The notes under the pieces are model-generated. The model had not been told where the DNA came from. It did no database searches and saw only the letters and a list, made by a program, of their open reading frames with translations. DNA of 64,000 nucleotides from RBG-16-49-21 sp040768125. GTDB lineage: Bacteria; Spirochaetota; UBA4802; UBA5550. The position numbers were made by a program, and so were the translations under genes. This document shows positions 44,756 to 53,688 of the stretch, piece by piece; position 1 is the first letter of the stretch; the number at the start of each line of letters is the position of its first letter. Location: NCBI GenBank assembly GCA_040768125.1, contig JAXGNG010000006.1:62001-126000 (forward strand). Direction: 5' to 3'.

Positions 44756-45427
44756 ATGTCGGAGAGCGAGAAGATAATCACGAAAATACTCATCGTCGAC
44801 GACCATCCCCTCCTGCGCCAGGGGATACGGCAGGTCATCGAGCTCGAGGAGGACCTCCGGGTCTCCGGGGAGGCCTCCACGGCCAATGAGGCGATCGACC
44901 TGGTCAACCGCGACACGCCCGACGTGGTGATCGTGGACATCACCCTGGCGGGGAACGTGAGCGGCATCGAGCTGGTCAAGTCCCTGAACGAGCGTTTCCC
45001 CGAAATCCGCACGCTGGTCCTCACCATGCACGACGAGTCACTCTACGCAGAGCGCGCCATACGCGCCGGGGCCCGGGGCTACATCATGAAGGAGGTCGCC
45101 TCGAAGAACATCATCAGCGCCATCCGCACCATCATGAACGACGAGCTCTACCTGAGCGACGCCGTGTCGAAGCGAATCATCGACAAGCTGGTGCGGGGCT
45201 CCGCGGACACCGCCGGGATTTCCGTGGAGCAGCTCAGCAACCGGGAATTCGAGATATTCCAGATGATAGGGAACGGGTTCAGCACCAAGGAGATGGCCAG
45301 GAAGCTGAATCTCAGCATCTACACAGTGGAGAGCCACAAGAAGAACATCAAGGAGAAGCTGAAGCTTAAAAACTCCTCCGATCTCGCCAAATACGCCATC
45401 CAGTGGGTCATCACCCAGACGAAGTAA
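44756..45427 (+). CDS. NarL/FixJ-type response regulator
   Basis: 223 residues: a receiver domain (KILIVDDHPLLRQGIRQVI at the start, phospho-Asp in DVVIVDITLAGN near 62, Lys in IMKEVAS near 112) and a LuxR-type helix-turn-helix (LSNREFEIFQMIGNGFSTKEMARKLNLS, residues ~160-190). It is the expected partner of the HisKA_3 kinase just upstream. A near-identical box before its own promoter and the hydrogenase operon promoter suggests autoregulation and control of that operon. The start at MSESEK is chosen over 44717. Confidence 0.9.
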   Translation: MSESEKIITKILIVDDHPLLRQGIRQVIELEEDLRVSGEASTANEAIDLVNRDTPDVVIVDITLAGNVSGIELVKSLNERFPEIRTLVLTMHDESLYAERAIRAGARGYIMKEVASKNIISAIRTIMNDELYLSDAVSKRIIDKLVRGSADTAGISVEQLSNREFEIFQMIGNGFSTKEMARKLNLSIYTVESHKKNIKEKLKLKNSSDLAKYAIQWVITQTK

Positions 45428-45456
45428 GCCCTCGCCGCTCACCGGTTTTTGCTAAT

Positions 45457-45508
45457 GGAAAATAGCAATTATCGGGCATTGACCTGCGTTCAAAATCAAT
45501 GCTATCTT
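45457..45508 (+). promoter_or_regulatory. promoter with activator box for hydrogenase operon
   Basis: GGAAAATAGCAATTATCGGG (45457-45476) is followed by TTGACC (45479-45484), an 18-base spacer and TATCTT (45503-45508). The weaker core promoter would suit an activator bound just upstream of -35. Transcript start near 45515 gives a ~175-base leader. Confidence 0.65.
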
Positions 45509-45690
45509 GATCAAGTAAACCCCGCCATGGACGGGGGGCACGGCATCGCGCGGCCGACCGCCGCGTCAACGGGCGCGATGCGAGGAGGGCACAGGCGAGA
45601 ATCACCACGACGGTTCGCCCGGCCTGGGAGCCCGCCGGGTTCATCAGGACGGACCGGGAATAACCATTCTTTGGATGAGGAGCGTTTCGT

Positions 45691-47703
45691 ATGAATTATA
45701 AACCCGGTATTTGCACATTCTGCGGCACGGGATGCGGTCATCTCCTTGATGTGAGGGGGGACGAGGTCCGGGGCGTTTTCCCGGTGCAGAACCACCCGGT
45801 CAGCAAAGGGCGCCTCTGCGTGCGGGGATGGAACATCCATGAACTGCTGAACACCCCCGAGAAGATCACCGCTCCCCTCGTGAGAAAAGACGGGGTCCTG
45901 GTGGAAACGGGCTACGACGAGGCCGTCGCCCTGGTGGCGAAGACCCTCGGCGGCCTCGCGAAGGAATCGCCGGAGAGCATCGGCTTCCTGGCCTCCCCCC
46001 GCTCCTCGAACGAGGAAAATTTCCTTCTCATGAAGCTCGCCCGCGCCGTGTTCAACACCAACAACATCAGCCTGGACTACGATCCCGGGCACCGGGTCAG
46101 CATCGACGTGCTGCACGCCGGGACCGGCATGGCGGGGATGCTCGGCTCCCTGGAGGAGATCACGGAATGCCGGTTCCTCATGACCGTGGGCATCGACATC
46201 ACCAAGCAGAATCCCATCATCGGGAGCGAGCTCCACAAGGCTGCGCGGGCCGGGGCGAACCTCGTGGTCCTGGACACCCGGGCCACGCAGATCGCGAAGC
46301 TCTCGGGAAGGTTCCATCACATCCGTCCCGGGGCCTACCGGATCGCCGCGGCCTTCATGGCGAAGGTCCTGGTCGACGAGGGACTCTGCGACATGGACTA
46401 CGTCAGGCGCTACACCGGGGGTTACGAGGACTTCGCACGCGCCCTCTTGTCCCTCGGCGAGGGCGAGGTGGCGGAAAAGACCGGCCTCGAGCCGGAGGAC
46501 CTGAAGAAAACGGCGCGGGAACTCGCCGCCGCGGATTCAGCCATGGTCTTCTTCTCTTCAGGCATATCGGGCCTTGACCGTGAGACGATCTCCTATATCT
46601 ACAATCTCTTTCTCCTCGCCGGCAAGGTCGGCAGGAAGGGGTGCGGCGTGAACCCGGTCACCGGGATCAACAATCTCCAGGGAAGCTACGACATGGGCGT
46701 CGCCCCCGACCTTCTCACGGGGTACCAGCCCCTGGAGGACGCCGAGGCCCGGGGGAAATTCGACCGGGAATGGGGCGTGACGCTTTCCCCGCGGCCCGGT
46801 AAATCGATACACGACCTGATGACCGGGGGCGCGAAGCTGAAGGCCCTGGTCGTGGTGGACCATGACGAGACGATCATACGCGACCTCGAGGAGATACGGG
46901 AGGTCGATTTCGTGGTTTACGTCGGCACCTTCCGGAACGCCTTCACCGACTACGCCCACGCGGTGCTCCCCATCGCGAGCTACATCGAATCCGACGGCAC
47001 CTTCACCAACACCGAGCGGAGGGTCCAGCTTTCCCGGAAGAAGGTCGACCCCCGGAACGGGGTCCTCCCCGGGTGGAAGCTCATCGCCTCCCTCGCGGAG
47101 AAGGCCGGCGCGAAATGGGCTTACGGCTCACCCGCCGACGTCATGGAAGAGATCGCGCGGCTCACGCCCGCGTACCAGGGCATTTCCCACGGGAAGCTCC
47201 AGGGGACCTTCGGGATCCAGTGGCCCTGCGGCAAGGATGCGCCGGAGGGCACGGCGCGATTCACCCTGGAGGGCGCCCAGAAAAAGGTCTCCTTCGCGCC
47301 CGTGGAGGGTGGCTTCGGGGTGCCGCGCGCCAGCGACGAATACCCGGTGCTCCTTCTCGTCGGCGAGGCCCAGCATTTCTGGCACCAGAACAATTTGATG
47401 AAGAAGACAAACATACCCCTGAGGGAGTACAACGCGACGCTTCTCCTCTACCCCGAGGGATACGTGGCGATCTCCCCCGAGGACGCGAAGGCCCTCCAGG
47501 TGCGGGACCGCTTCCCCGTGAAGATCGTGTCTCCCTACGGCTCCATGGAGGCCATGGTGCAGGTTACGGACAAGCTGAAGCCGAATACGGCCTACGTGGC
47601 CTACTTCGTCCACGATATGGTGACAAAGTTCTTCCTTGAGCACAGGGACGTTTTCAAGAGAGGCGAGGACGCAACAATTCCAGTGAGGATCGTAAAGGTG
47701 TGA
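45691..47703 (+). CDS. FDH-like molybdopterin oxidoreductase subunit lacking Cys/Sec
   Basis: 670 residues of the formate dehydrogenase/NuoG superfamily. The N-terminal [4Fe-4S] motif is intact (CTFCGTGCG, then CVRG about 27 residues on). Aligning NTNNISLDYDPGHRVSID with the usual NxNNIDHCARLCHSPTVAG puts Gly at the catalytic Cys/Sec position, with the following His kept; no in-frame TGA is present. Formate oxidation is therefore doubtful. As first gene of the hydrogenase operon it may serve as a NuoG-like electron conduit. It could still bind a pterin cofactor and act on another substrate. Confidence 0.8.
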   Translation: MNYKPGICTFCGTGCGHLLDVRGDEVRGVFPVQNHPVSKGRLCVRGWNIHELLNTPEKITAPLVRKDGVLVETGYDEAVALVAKTLGGLAKESPESIGFLASPRSSNEENFLLMKLARAVFNTNNISLDYDPGHRVSIDVLHAGTGMAGMLGSLEEITECRFLMTVGIDITKQNPIIGSELHKAARAGANLVVLDTRATQIAKLSGRFHHIRPGAYRIAAAFMAKVLVDEGLCDMDYVRRYTGGYEDFARALLSLGEGEVAEKTGLEPEDLKKTARELAAADSAMVFFSSGISGLDRETISYIYNLFLLAGKVGRKGCGVNPVTGINNLQGSYDMGVAPDLLTGYQPLEDAEARGKFDREWGVTLSPRPGKSIHDLMTGGAKLKALVVVDHDETIIRDLEEIREVDFVVYVGTFRNAFTDYAHAVLPIASYIESDGTFTNTERRVQLSRKKVDPRNGVLPGWKLIASLAEKAGAKWAYGSPADVMEEIARLTPAYQGISHGKLQGTFGIQWPCGKDAPEGTARFTLEGAQKKVSFAPVEGGFGVPRASDEYPVLLLVGEAQHFWHQNNLMKKTNIPLREYNATLLLYPEGYVAISPEDAKALQVRDRFPVKIVSPYGSMEAMVQVTDKLKPNTAYVAYFVHDMVTKFFLEHRDVFKRGEDATIPVRIVKV

Positions 47704-47705
47704 CC

Positions 47706-48761
47706 ATGTATGTGATAGCAAAAAGCCGTGTAATGGATATCGCTGCGGAGCTTCAGAAGGAGTACCGCGTCTTCGGCCCCATCGTTGAAAAGGAGACGAA
47801 GCAGACGATGTTCGCCGCCGCCGATGATATCGCCGAGGTGGACCTGGGGGCGCCGATACCGGCGATCCCCCCGAAGCACGTCCTCTTCCCCCACTACGAG
47901 CGGATCATGTCGTACGAGTACGACCGGAAGAGCAGGAAGGCGGATATCCGTCCCGATTTCGACGATGAGAAGAAGGCCCTCTTCGGCATACGCTCCTGCG
48001 ACCTCACGGGGATTCTCTGCCTGGACCGCTTTTTCCTGGGCCAGGAGTTCGTCGACGACGTTTTCCGGAACCACCGGAGGAACCTCTTCATCGTCGCCAA
48101 CACCTGCATCGCGCCCTTCCCGCAGTGCTTCTGCGTCTGCACCGACAGCGGACCCGCGGCGCACGAAGGGTACGACCTGAACCTCACCCTCCTGGGCGAC
48201 CGGTACCTGGTTGAGTCCGGGAGCGATAAGGGGAGGGCCCTGGCGGAGAAGATGGGCCTTGAAAAGGCCGACCCCTCCCTGGCGAAGGAAAAGGAAAAGG
48301 CCGTGGATCTCTCGGTGTCGAAGTTCGACGCCGTGGCAAAAACGAACAAGGCCTGGATATCCCGCGTGGTGAACAGGGTCACCACGGGTCTCATCGACGA
48401 GCGGGTATGGGAGAACATCGGCGACCAGTGCTTGGAGTGCGGGGCATGCTCCTTCGTCTGCCCGAGCTGCTCCTGCTTCAACATCGTCGATTCCGCCGCC
48501 GGGGGCGACGCCACGGACCGACTTCGGACCTGGGACTCCTGCTCCTACGAGGGCTACTCGAGGATGGCGGGGGGGCACAATCCCCGGAAGCCCGTGGAGG
48601 ACCGGAGGAGCAAGCGCTTTTTCTGCAAGCTCTCTTATTCGCAGTCGAAGAAATACCTGCGGCCCGGATGCGTCGGCTGCGGCCGCTGCCAGTGGGTCTG
48701 CCCGGGCGATATCGGTCTGCCCAACGTGGTCACGGACATCAGGCGAGAGATTCATAAATAG
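47706..48761 (+). CDS. sulfhydrogenase beta / AsrA-like Fe-S subunit
   Basis: 351 residues related to HydB of archaeal sulfhydrogenase and AsrA of anaerobic sulfite reductase. The N-terminal region has FGIRSCDLTGI and CFCVCTDSG. Two ferredoxin clusters follow: CLECGACSFVCPSC (~242) and CVGCGRCQWVCPGD (~322). The subunit passes electrons between the flavin subunit encoded next and the rest of the complex. The start ATG lies 2 bases after the previous stop. Confidence 0.85.
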   Translation: MYVIAKSRVMDIAAELQKEYRVFGPIVEKETKQTMFAAADDIAEVDLGAPIPAIPPKHVLFPHYERIMSYEYDRKSRKADIRPDFDDEKKALFGIRSCDLTGILCLDRFFLGQEFVDDVFRNHRRNLFIVANTCIAPFPQCFCVCTDSGPAAHEGYDLNLTLLGDRYLVESGSDKGRALAEKMGLEKADPSLAKEKEKAVDLSVSKFDAVAKTNKAWISRVVNRVTTGLIDERVWENIGDQCLECGACSFVCPSCSCFNIVDSAAGGDATDRLRTWDSCSYEGYSRMAGGHNPRKPVEDRRSKRFFCKLSYSQSKKYLRPGCVGCGRCQWVCPGDIGLPNVVTDIRREIHK

Positions 48762-48770
48762 GTGGGTGCC

Positions 48771-49604
48771 ATGAGCGAAATAGTGAATACGACAATCCCG
48801 GAAGTGGTGACGATCGAGGAGATCAGGGACGAGATCGTCGACGTCAAGACCTTCTATTTTTCCTTCGACGGGAGGCCCGGCGGGAAGCCCTTCGCCTTCA
48901 AATCGGGGCAGTTCATCATGTGCACCGTCTTCGGCGCCGGGGAGTTCGCCGTGTCCCTTCCCCCGAGCCCGGAGAACGACCGGTTCCATATCACGGTGCG
49001 GAAGGTGGGGAAGGTGACCAACGCCCTCCACGAGCTGAAACCGGGGGACAGGGTGGGAGTGCGCGGCCCCTTCGGCAACGGGTTCCCCTTCGAGGAGATA
49101 CAGGGGAAGAACGTGGTCTACGTGGCCGGCGGCATCGGCCTCATACCCCTCCGCTCCTCCATCATGCGCGTGATGCAGAACAAGGAGAAATTCGGGCGCA
49201 TCCTTCTCTTCCTCGGGGCGCGGACCCCCCAGGAGTTGATGTACCAGTACAACCTGGAGGAGTGGAAGGCGGCGCCGGGATTCGAGACCCATATCACCAT
49301 CGACAATCCCGTTCCGGGATGGGACGGGGAGACCGGATTCGTCCACACCCTGATCAAGAAATCGAACGTGCCGGCCAAAGACACCGTCGCCTTCGTCTGC
49401 GGCCCCCCGGTGATGTTCAACGCCGTCATCAAGGAGCTCACCGAGATCGGCATCGGCGAGGAGAACATAATTTCAACCCTTGAGCGCCACATGAAGTGCG
49501 GCATCGGGAAGTGCCAGCACTGCTCCATCGGGAGGACCCTGGTGTGCACGGACGGACCGGTCTACACCTACCGGCAGATCAAGACCCTGGGGGAGCAGAT
49601 CTGA
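48771..49604 (+). CDS. sulfhydrogenase gamma / AsrB-like FAD/NAD(P) subunit
   Basis: 277 residues of the ferredoxin-NADP reductase superfamily, HydG/AsrB branch. An FAD-binding domain precedes NAD(P)-binding VVYVAGGIGLIPLRSSI (~122) and FVCGPPVMFNAV (~208). A C-terminal [2Fe-2S] motif CGIGKCQHCSIG with a later Cys in TLVCTDG is typical. It gives the complex an NAD(P)H entry or exit point. Its stop overlaps the protease gene start (TGATG). Confidence 0.87.
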   Translation: MSEIVNTTIPEVVTIEEIRDEIVDVKTFYFSFDGRPGGKPFAFKSGQFIMCTVFGAGEFAVSLPPSPENDRFHITVRKVGKVTNALHELKPGDRVGVRGPFGNGFPFEEIQGKNVVYVAGGIGLIPLRSSIMRVMQNKEKFGRILLFLGARTPQELMYQYNLEEWKAAPGFETHITIDNPVPGWDGETGFVHTLIKKSNVPAKDTVAFVCGPPVMFNAVIKELTEIGIGEENIISTLERHMKCGIGKCQHCSIGRTLVCTDGPVYTYRQIKTLGEQI

Positions 49605-50110
49605 TGGAATTCATTCCCGTCATGGAGCGCCTGGCGCGGTCGCGGACCTGCTTCGTCGGCATGGGGAACCCCCTGATGGGCGACGACGCCGTGGGTGTCC
49701 ACGTCATCGAGGGCCTCATGGAGCGCCTGGCCTCTGACCGCGTCACGGCCCTGAACGTCGAGGACGTGATCGAGAACCATGTCTGCGCCATCGCCGATGG
49801 GAACGCGGAGCACGTGGTCATCGTCGACGCCGTCCAGTCGGGCTCCGCGCCGGGCTCCATCCTCTTCGGGCGCCTCGGCGAGTTCAAGGAGATCATCGGC
49901 GACGTCTCGACGCACAAGCTCTCGCTCCTCCTCTCGGGGAAGATGCTCGAGTCCCACGGCAAGACGGTGTGGCTCCTGGGCATCGAGGCCCGCGACGTGG
50001 AGTTCGGCACCGGCCTTTCCGACGATGTGAGAAGGAGCGCCGATACGCTCCTCGATGTGTTACTTTCATATATCAACAGCGATCATAAGGAGCCCCTGTA
50101 TGAACATTGA
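49604..50110 (+). CDS. hydrogenase maturation protease
   Basis: 168 residues, HycI/HybD family. The start TCFVGMGNPLMGDDAVGVHV carries the Ni-binding Asp/Glu region, with VVIVDAVQSG near 67 and TVWLLGIEARDVEFG near 122. It removes the C-terminal peptide of the [NiFe] large subunit after Ni insertion. The large subunit encoded two genes on does have a ~31-residue tail after DPCFSCTDRV, so a substrate for it is present. The start MEFIPVM is chosen, overlapping the preceding stop. Confidence 0.87.
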   Translation: MEFIPVMERLARSRTCFVGMGNPLMGDDAVGVHVIEGLMERLASDRVTALNVEDVIENHVCAIADGNAEHVVIVDAVQSGSAPGSILFGRLGEFKEIIGDVSTHKLSLLLSGKMLESHGKTVWLLGIEARDVEFGTGLSDDVRRSADTLLDVLLSYINSDHKEPLYEH

Positions 50111-51968
50111 TATCTACGGCACTCTTTTCATTGCGGTGGCGATACTGGCCGCCTCGGCGGTCCTGACGCCCCTGATGTCGGTAAAACGGAAGGCCGCGGG
50201 ATGGTTGAATTTCCTTCTGACCGCGGCGGCGGCGGTGCTGCTTCTGATGATAAGCTACAAGGTCCTCTTCCTTGATGGCGGCGAGGCGTCACGGCTCTAC
50301 CAGGTGGGGCCCGTGGGGGTCTATTTCCTCATCGACGGCTTCTCGGCCTTTTTCATCGCCATCATGGCCTTCATGTCGGTGATGAGCGCCTTCTACTCCA
50401 TCGACTACATGGAGCACTATCCCTCGTACCGCCTCTGGGGCTATTACCTCTGCTTCCCGCTCTTCGTGATCGGAATGATCGGAATCGTCACCGTGGACGA
50501 CCTCTCCACGGGCTTCACCGCGGCGTGGCAGCTCATGACCATCGCCTCCTATTTCCTGATTCGATTCGAATACCGCGAGAAGGGCAACGTTCGGAACGCC
50601 AACAAGTACCTCGTCCTCATGGAACTGGCCTGGGCCCTGGTGCTGGGGGGGACGCTCTTCGTCGAGGGCATCGGGGTCGGTGACTCGGTCCACGCCATTG
50701 TCACCAAAATGGGAGCCATGGGCGGTCCCGCACTCTACGCGGTTTACGGGCTCCTCCTCGTGGGGTTCGGCTTCAAGGCGGGCATCTTCCCCTTCGGACA
50801 GCTCTGGCTGCCCGACGCCCACTCCATCGCGCCCTCTCCCATCAGCGCCCTCCTCTCGGGGGTCATGATCAAGACCGGCGTGTATGGCATTATCCGGACC
50901 TTTTTCTGGATGGTCCCCCACGGCGAGGGGGCACATTTCGACGGCCTTCTCTGGGGTACCGTCGTCGCCTCCTTCGGCGCGGTGACGCTTTTCATAGGCA
51001 CCGTCCAGTCGATGAAGCAGAGCGACGCGAAACGGCTCCTGGCCTACAGCTCCATCGGCCAGGTGGGTTACATCATCCTGGGAGCCGGCGCGGCCCTCTA
51101 CCTGCTCCACGTCCCCGGGGACTACGTTCGACTCTTCGCCGCCGTGGCGATCATCGGCGCCCTCTACCATGTTCTTAACCACGCGATATTCAAGGGGCTT
51201 CTCTTCCTCGTGAGTGGCAGCGTCCTCTACGCCACGGGGACCAAGGACCTGAACCGCCTGGGAGGCCTCCTCAAGTTCATGCCCCTGACGGCCCTGGCCG
51301 CGGGGATCGCCTCCCTCTCGATTTCCGGCGTTCCGCCCTTCAGCGGCTTCGCCAGCAAGTGGACGATCATTTCGTCGTCCCTCATCGGCGGGAGCGGAAT
51401 CCTGTTCCTGGTGATCTTCGGCATCATCGCCCTCTTCACCAGCGCGATCACCCTTTCCTGTTACGTCAAGTTCTTCGGCATGACCTTTACCTCCACGGGG
51501 GCCGAGTGGAGCCTGGCCACCAAGCCGAAGGAGGTGCCGGCCACGATGATAGTGCCGAAGGCGATCCTGGCGCTCCTCTGCGTCGTCCAGGGACTGCTGC
51601 CCTTCTTCTATTTCCAGGTGATCATCGACATGATCCGGAAATCGCCCGGCTCCATCGCCGCCGCGTTGTTCCAGGACCTCAGGGCCGGGGCCGACCTCTC
51701 TTCGGGGATGATGGGCGTTTCCGTCCAGGTCCCGGGCATGGGCTACCTTTCGTCAACGGCGGTACCCCTGGTGATACTTGCCGTGGCGGCAGGGGCGCTC
51801 ATTTTCGCCTGGCTGCTGAAAAGCTCCTCGGGGGCGGAGGAGAAGCAGGCGCCCACCTGGCTCTGCGGCTACCAGGACCTCAACGACCTGAACCGTTACA
51901 GGGACCGCAACATGTTCGCGGCCCTGAAAGGCTTCTTCCGGTGGACGGGCGGCAACGTGAAGAAATAG
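50100..51968 (+). CDS. NuoL/HyfB-like proton-translocating membrane subunit
   Basis: 622 residues with about 14-16 hydrophobic segments. The antiporter-like core is visible: GLLLVGFGFKAGIFPFGQLWLPDAHSIAPSP (~225), KRLLAYSSIGQVGYI (~308) and NHAIFKGLLFLVSG (~360), with the charged residues of the pump. It would couple electron flow to H+ or Na+ transport. It is the only such large subunit in the operon, fewer than in Hyf or Complex I. The start MNIDIYG has AAGGAG upstream and overlaps the protease gene by 11 bases. Confidence 0.88.
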   Translation: MNIDIYGTLFIAVAILAASAVLTPLMSVKRKAAGWLNFLLTAAAAVLLLMISYKVLFLDGGEASRLYQVGPVGVYFLIDGFSAFFIAIMAFMSVMSAFYSIDYMEHYPSYRLWGYYLCFPLFVIGMIGIVTVDDLSTGFTAAWQLMTIASYFLIRFEYREKGNVRNANKYLVLMELAWALVLGGTLFVEGIGVGDSVHAIVTKMGAMGGPALYAVYGLLLVGFGFKAGIFPFGQLWLPDAHSIAPSPISALLSGVMIKTGVYGIIRTFFWMVPHGEGAHFDGLLWGTVVASFGAVTLFIGTVQSMKQSDAKRLLAYSSIGQVGYIILGAGAALYLLHVPGDYVRLFAAVAIIGALYHVLNHAIFKGLLFLVSGSVLYATGTKDLNRLGGLLKFMPLTALAAGIASLSISGVPPFSGFASKWTIISSSLIGGSGILFLVIFGIIALFTSAITLSCYVKFFGMTFTSTGAEWSLATKPKEVPATMIVPKAILALLCVVQGLLPFFYFQVIIDMIRKSPGSIAAALFQDLRAGADLSSGMMGVSVQVPGMGYLSSTAVPLVILAVAAGALIFAWLLKSSSGAEEKQAPTWLCGYQDLNDLNRYRDRNMFAALKGFFRWTGGNVKK

Positions 51969-52001
51969 AGCGCGAAAAAACCATTACGGGAGATCGTGAT
52001 C

Positions 52002-53684
52002 ATGCTGACAATCGATGACGTGAAAAACAGGCTGAAAGAAGCGTACGGAGACGCCGTGGTGAAGTTCGAGCAACCGCTTCCCACGCGGCTCTTCGTGGAC
52101 ATAAAAAGGGAGAAGGTGCGGGACATCTCGAGAGAGATGATAAAGATCGGGGGCCGCTACCTGGTGAGCGTCGGGTACGACGCCATCGCACGGGAGGGGA
52201 ACCTGGGTCTCGTCCATACCTTCAGCCTGGACCGGGACGACATGTTCGTCTGCCTACGCACGGCGGCGCCCGCCGACGATCCCTCGTTCGATTCCATCAC
52301 CCCCGACATTCCCAACGCGGGATGGTCGGAGCGGGAGTACATGGACCTCCTGGGGATGAAATTTCCCGGCCACCCGAAGCCGAAGCGGCTGATCCTCGCG
52401 GACGACTGGCCAGCGGGCGTCTACCCCCTGCGGAAAGAAGTGCCCTGGAACCTGATGCCCCCGGCGGCGGAGGACGTGGCCTACCAGATCGACGAGGCCC
52501 CCGAGGGGTGCACGACGATTCCCGTGGGGCCCTTCCATCCCACCCTCCACGAGCCCGCCCACTTCGCGGTCTTCGTGGACGGCGAGACGATCAAGGGATG
52601 CGATTACCGCGGCTTCATGGTGCACCGGGGACTTGAAAAGCTCTGCCAGACCCAGGTGACCTACAACGAGGTCCCCTTCATCGCCGAACGGATCTGCGGC
52701 ATCTGCGGCTCCGTCCACGCCTGCTCCTACGCGCAGGCCGTGGAGATGGCGGCGGGTCTCGCGATATCCCGGCGCGCCGAGTACCTGCGTACCATCATGC
52801 TGGAGATCGAGCGGATCCATTCCCACCTCCTCTGGCTCGGCGTGGCCGGCCACCTGATCGGCTTTGACACGGTCTTCATGCAGGCATGGAGGGTCCGGGA
52901 GAGCATCATGTGGTTCGGGGAGAAGCTCACTGGCAACCGAAAAACCTACGGCATGATCGTCGTGGGGGGCGTGCGCAGGGACATTACCCCGGAGCTGAAG
53001 GAAGAGCTTCGAAACGTGATCACCACGATCGAGAAGGAGCTCATGGTCATCAAGAAGTCGATCATCGGCGACACCGCCATCCACCGCCGGACGAAAGGCG
53101 TGGGACGCATCACGAAGGAGGAGACGGAGCTCTGGAGCCTCGTGGGGCCCGTGGCGAGGGCCCGGGGCGTGGACATCGACGCGCGGCGGGACCATCCCTA
53201 CGCCGCATACGACGAGATGACCTTTGACGTACCCGTGGTGGACACCTGCGACGTCTGGGGCACCGTGGTGGTCAGGATCCTCGAGGTCTTCGAGGCGATC
53301 AGGATCATCCGCCAGGCCCTTGACAAGATGCCCGAGGGGCCCATCATGACCGAGTTCGACGAGGACGTCGTACCCTACCGCCACGCCATTACCGCCGTTG
53401 AGGCGCCCCGGGGCGAGGTGGTGCACTACCTGATCACCGGGGAGGAGAACCGTCCGGAGCGGTGGCGGGTGCGCGCCCCCACCTATCCGAACCTCCAGGG
53501 GGTGCCGGCGATGCTCCTGAACGACCAGTTCGCCGATTTTCCCATCATCGTGGGCAGCATCGATCCCTGTTTCTCCTGCACCGACCGGGTGGTGAAGGTG
53601 GACGTCAGGTCAGGCGCGGCGAGCCGGCTCACGGCGGCGGACCTGGAAAAAATGTCGCGCGACAGAAAAAACGCGGGAAGGTGA
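52002..53684 (+). CDS. group 4 [NiFe] hydrogenase large subunit with NuoC domain
   Basis: 560 residues fusing a NuoC-like N-terminal domain (~1-150) to a NuoD/HycE large subunit. Both Ni-binding motifs are intact: RICGICGSVHACSY (~228, C230/C233) and DPCFSCTDR (~523-526). This separates it from Complex I NuoD, which lost these Cys. A C-terminal ~31-residue tail follows, fitting processing by the maturation protease. The start is taken as ATG 52002 with GGGAGAT upstream; a GTG at 51996 is possible. Confidence 0.92.
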   Translation: MLTIDDVKNRLKEAYGDAVVKFEQPLPTRLFVDIKREKVRDISREMIKIGGRYLVSVGYDAIAREGNLGLVHTFSLDRDDMFVCLRTAAPADDPSFDSITPDIPNAGWSEREYMDLLGMKFPGHPKPKRLILADDWPAGVYPLRKEVPWNLMPPAAEDVAYQIDEAPEGCTTIPVGPFHPTLHEPAHFAVFVDGETIKGCDYRGFMVHRGLEKLCQTQVTYNEVPFIAERICGICGSVHACSYAQAVEMAAGLAISRRAEYLRTIMLEIERIHSHLLWLGVAGHLIGFDTVFMQAWRVRESIMWFGEKLTGNRKTYGMIVVGGVRRDITPELKEELRNVITTIEKELMVIKKSIIGDTAIHRRTKGVGRITKEETELWSLVGPVARARGVDIDARRDHPYAAYDEMTFDVPVVDTCDVWGTVVVRILEVFEAIRIIRQALDKMPEGPIMTEFDEDVVPYRHAITAVEAPRGEVVHYLITGEENRPERWRVRAPTYPNLQGVPAMLLNDQFADFPIIVGSIDPCFSCTDRVVKVDVRSGAASRLTAADLEKMSRDRKNAGR

Positions 53685-53688
53685 AACG

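Noticed and set aside
45691..47703. Active formate dehydrogenase (formate hydrogenlyase) call
   Set aside because: Catalytic Cys/Sec is missing and no in-frame TGA is present, so the product is described as FDH-like only.
47601..49346. 581-residue open frame antisense to the hydrogenase input genes
   Set aside because: Spans the junctions of two well-supported genes and lacks any domain pattern.
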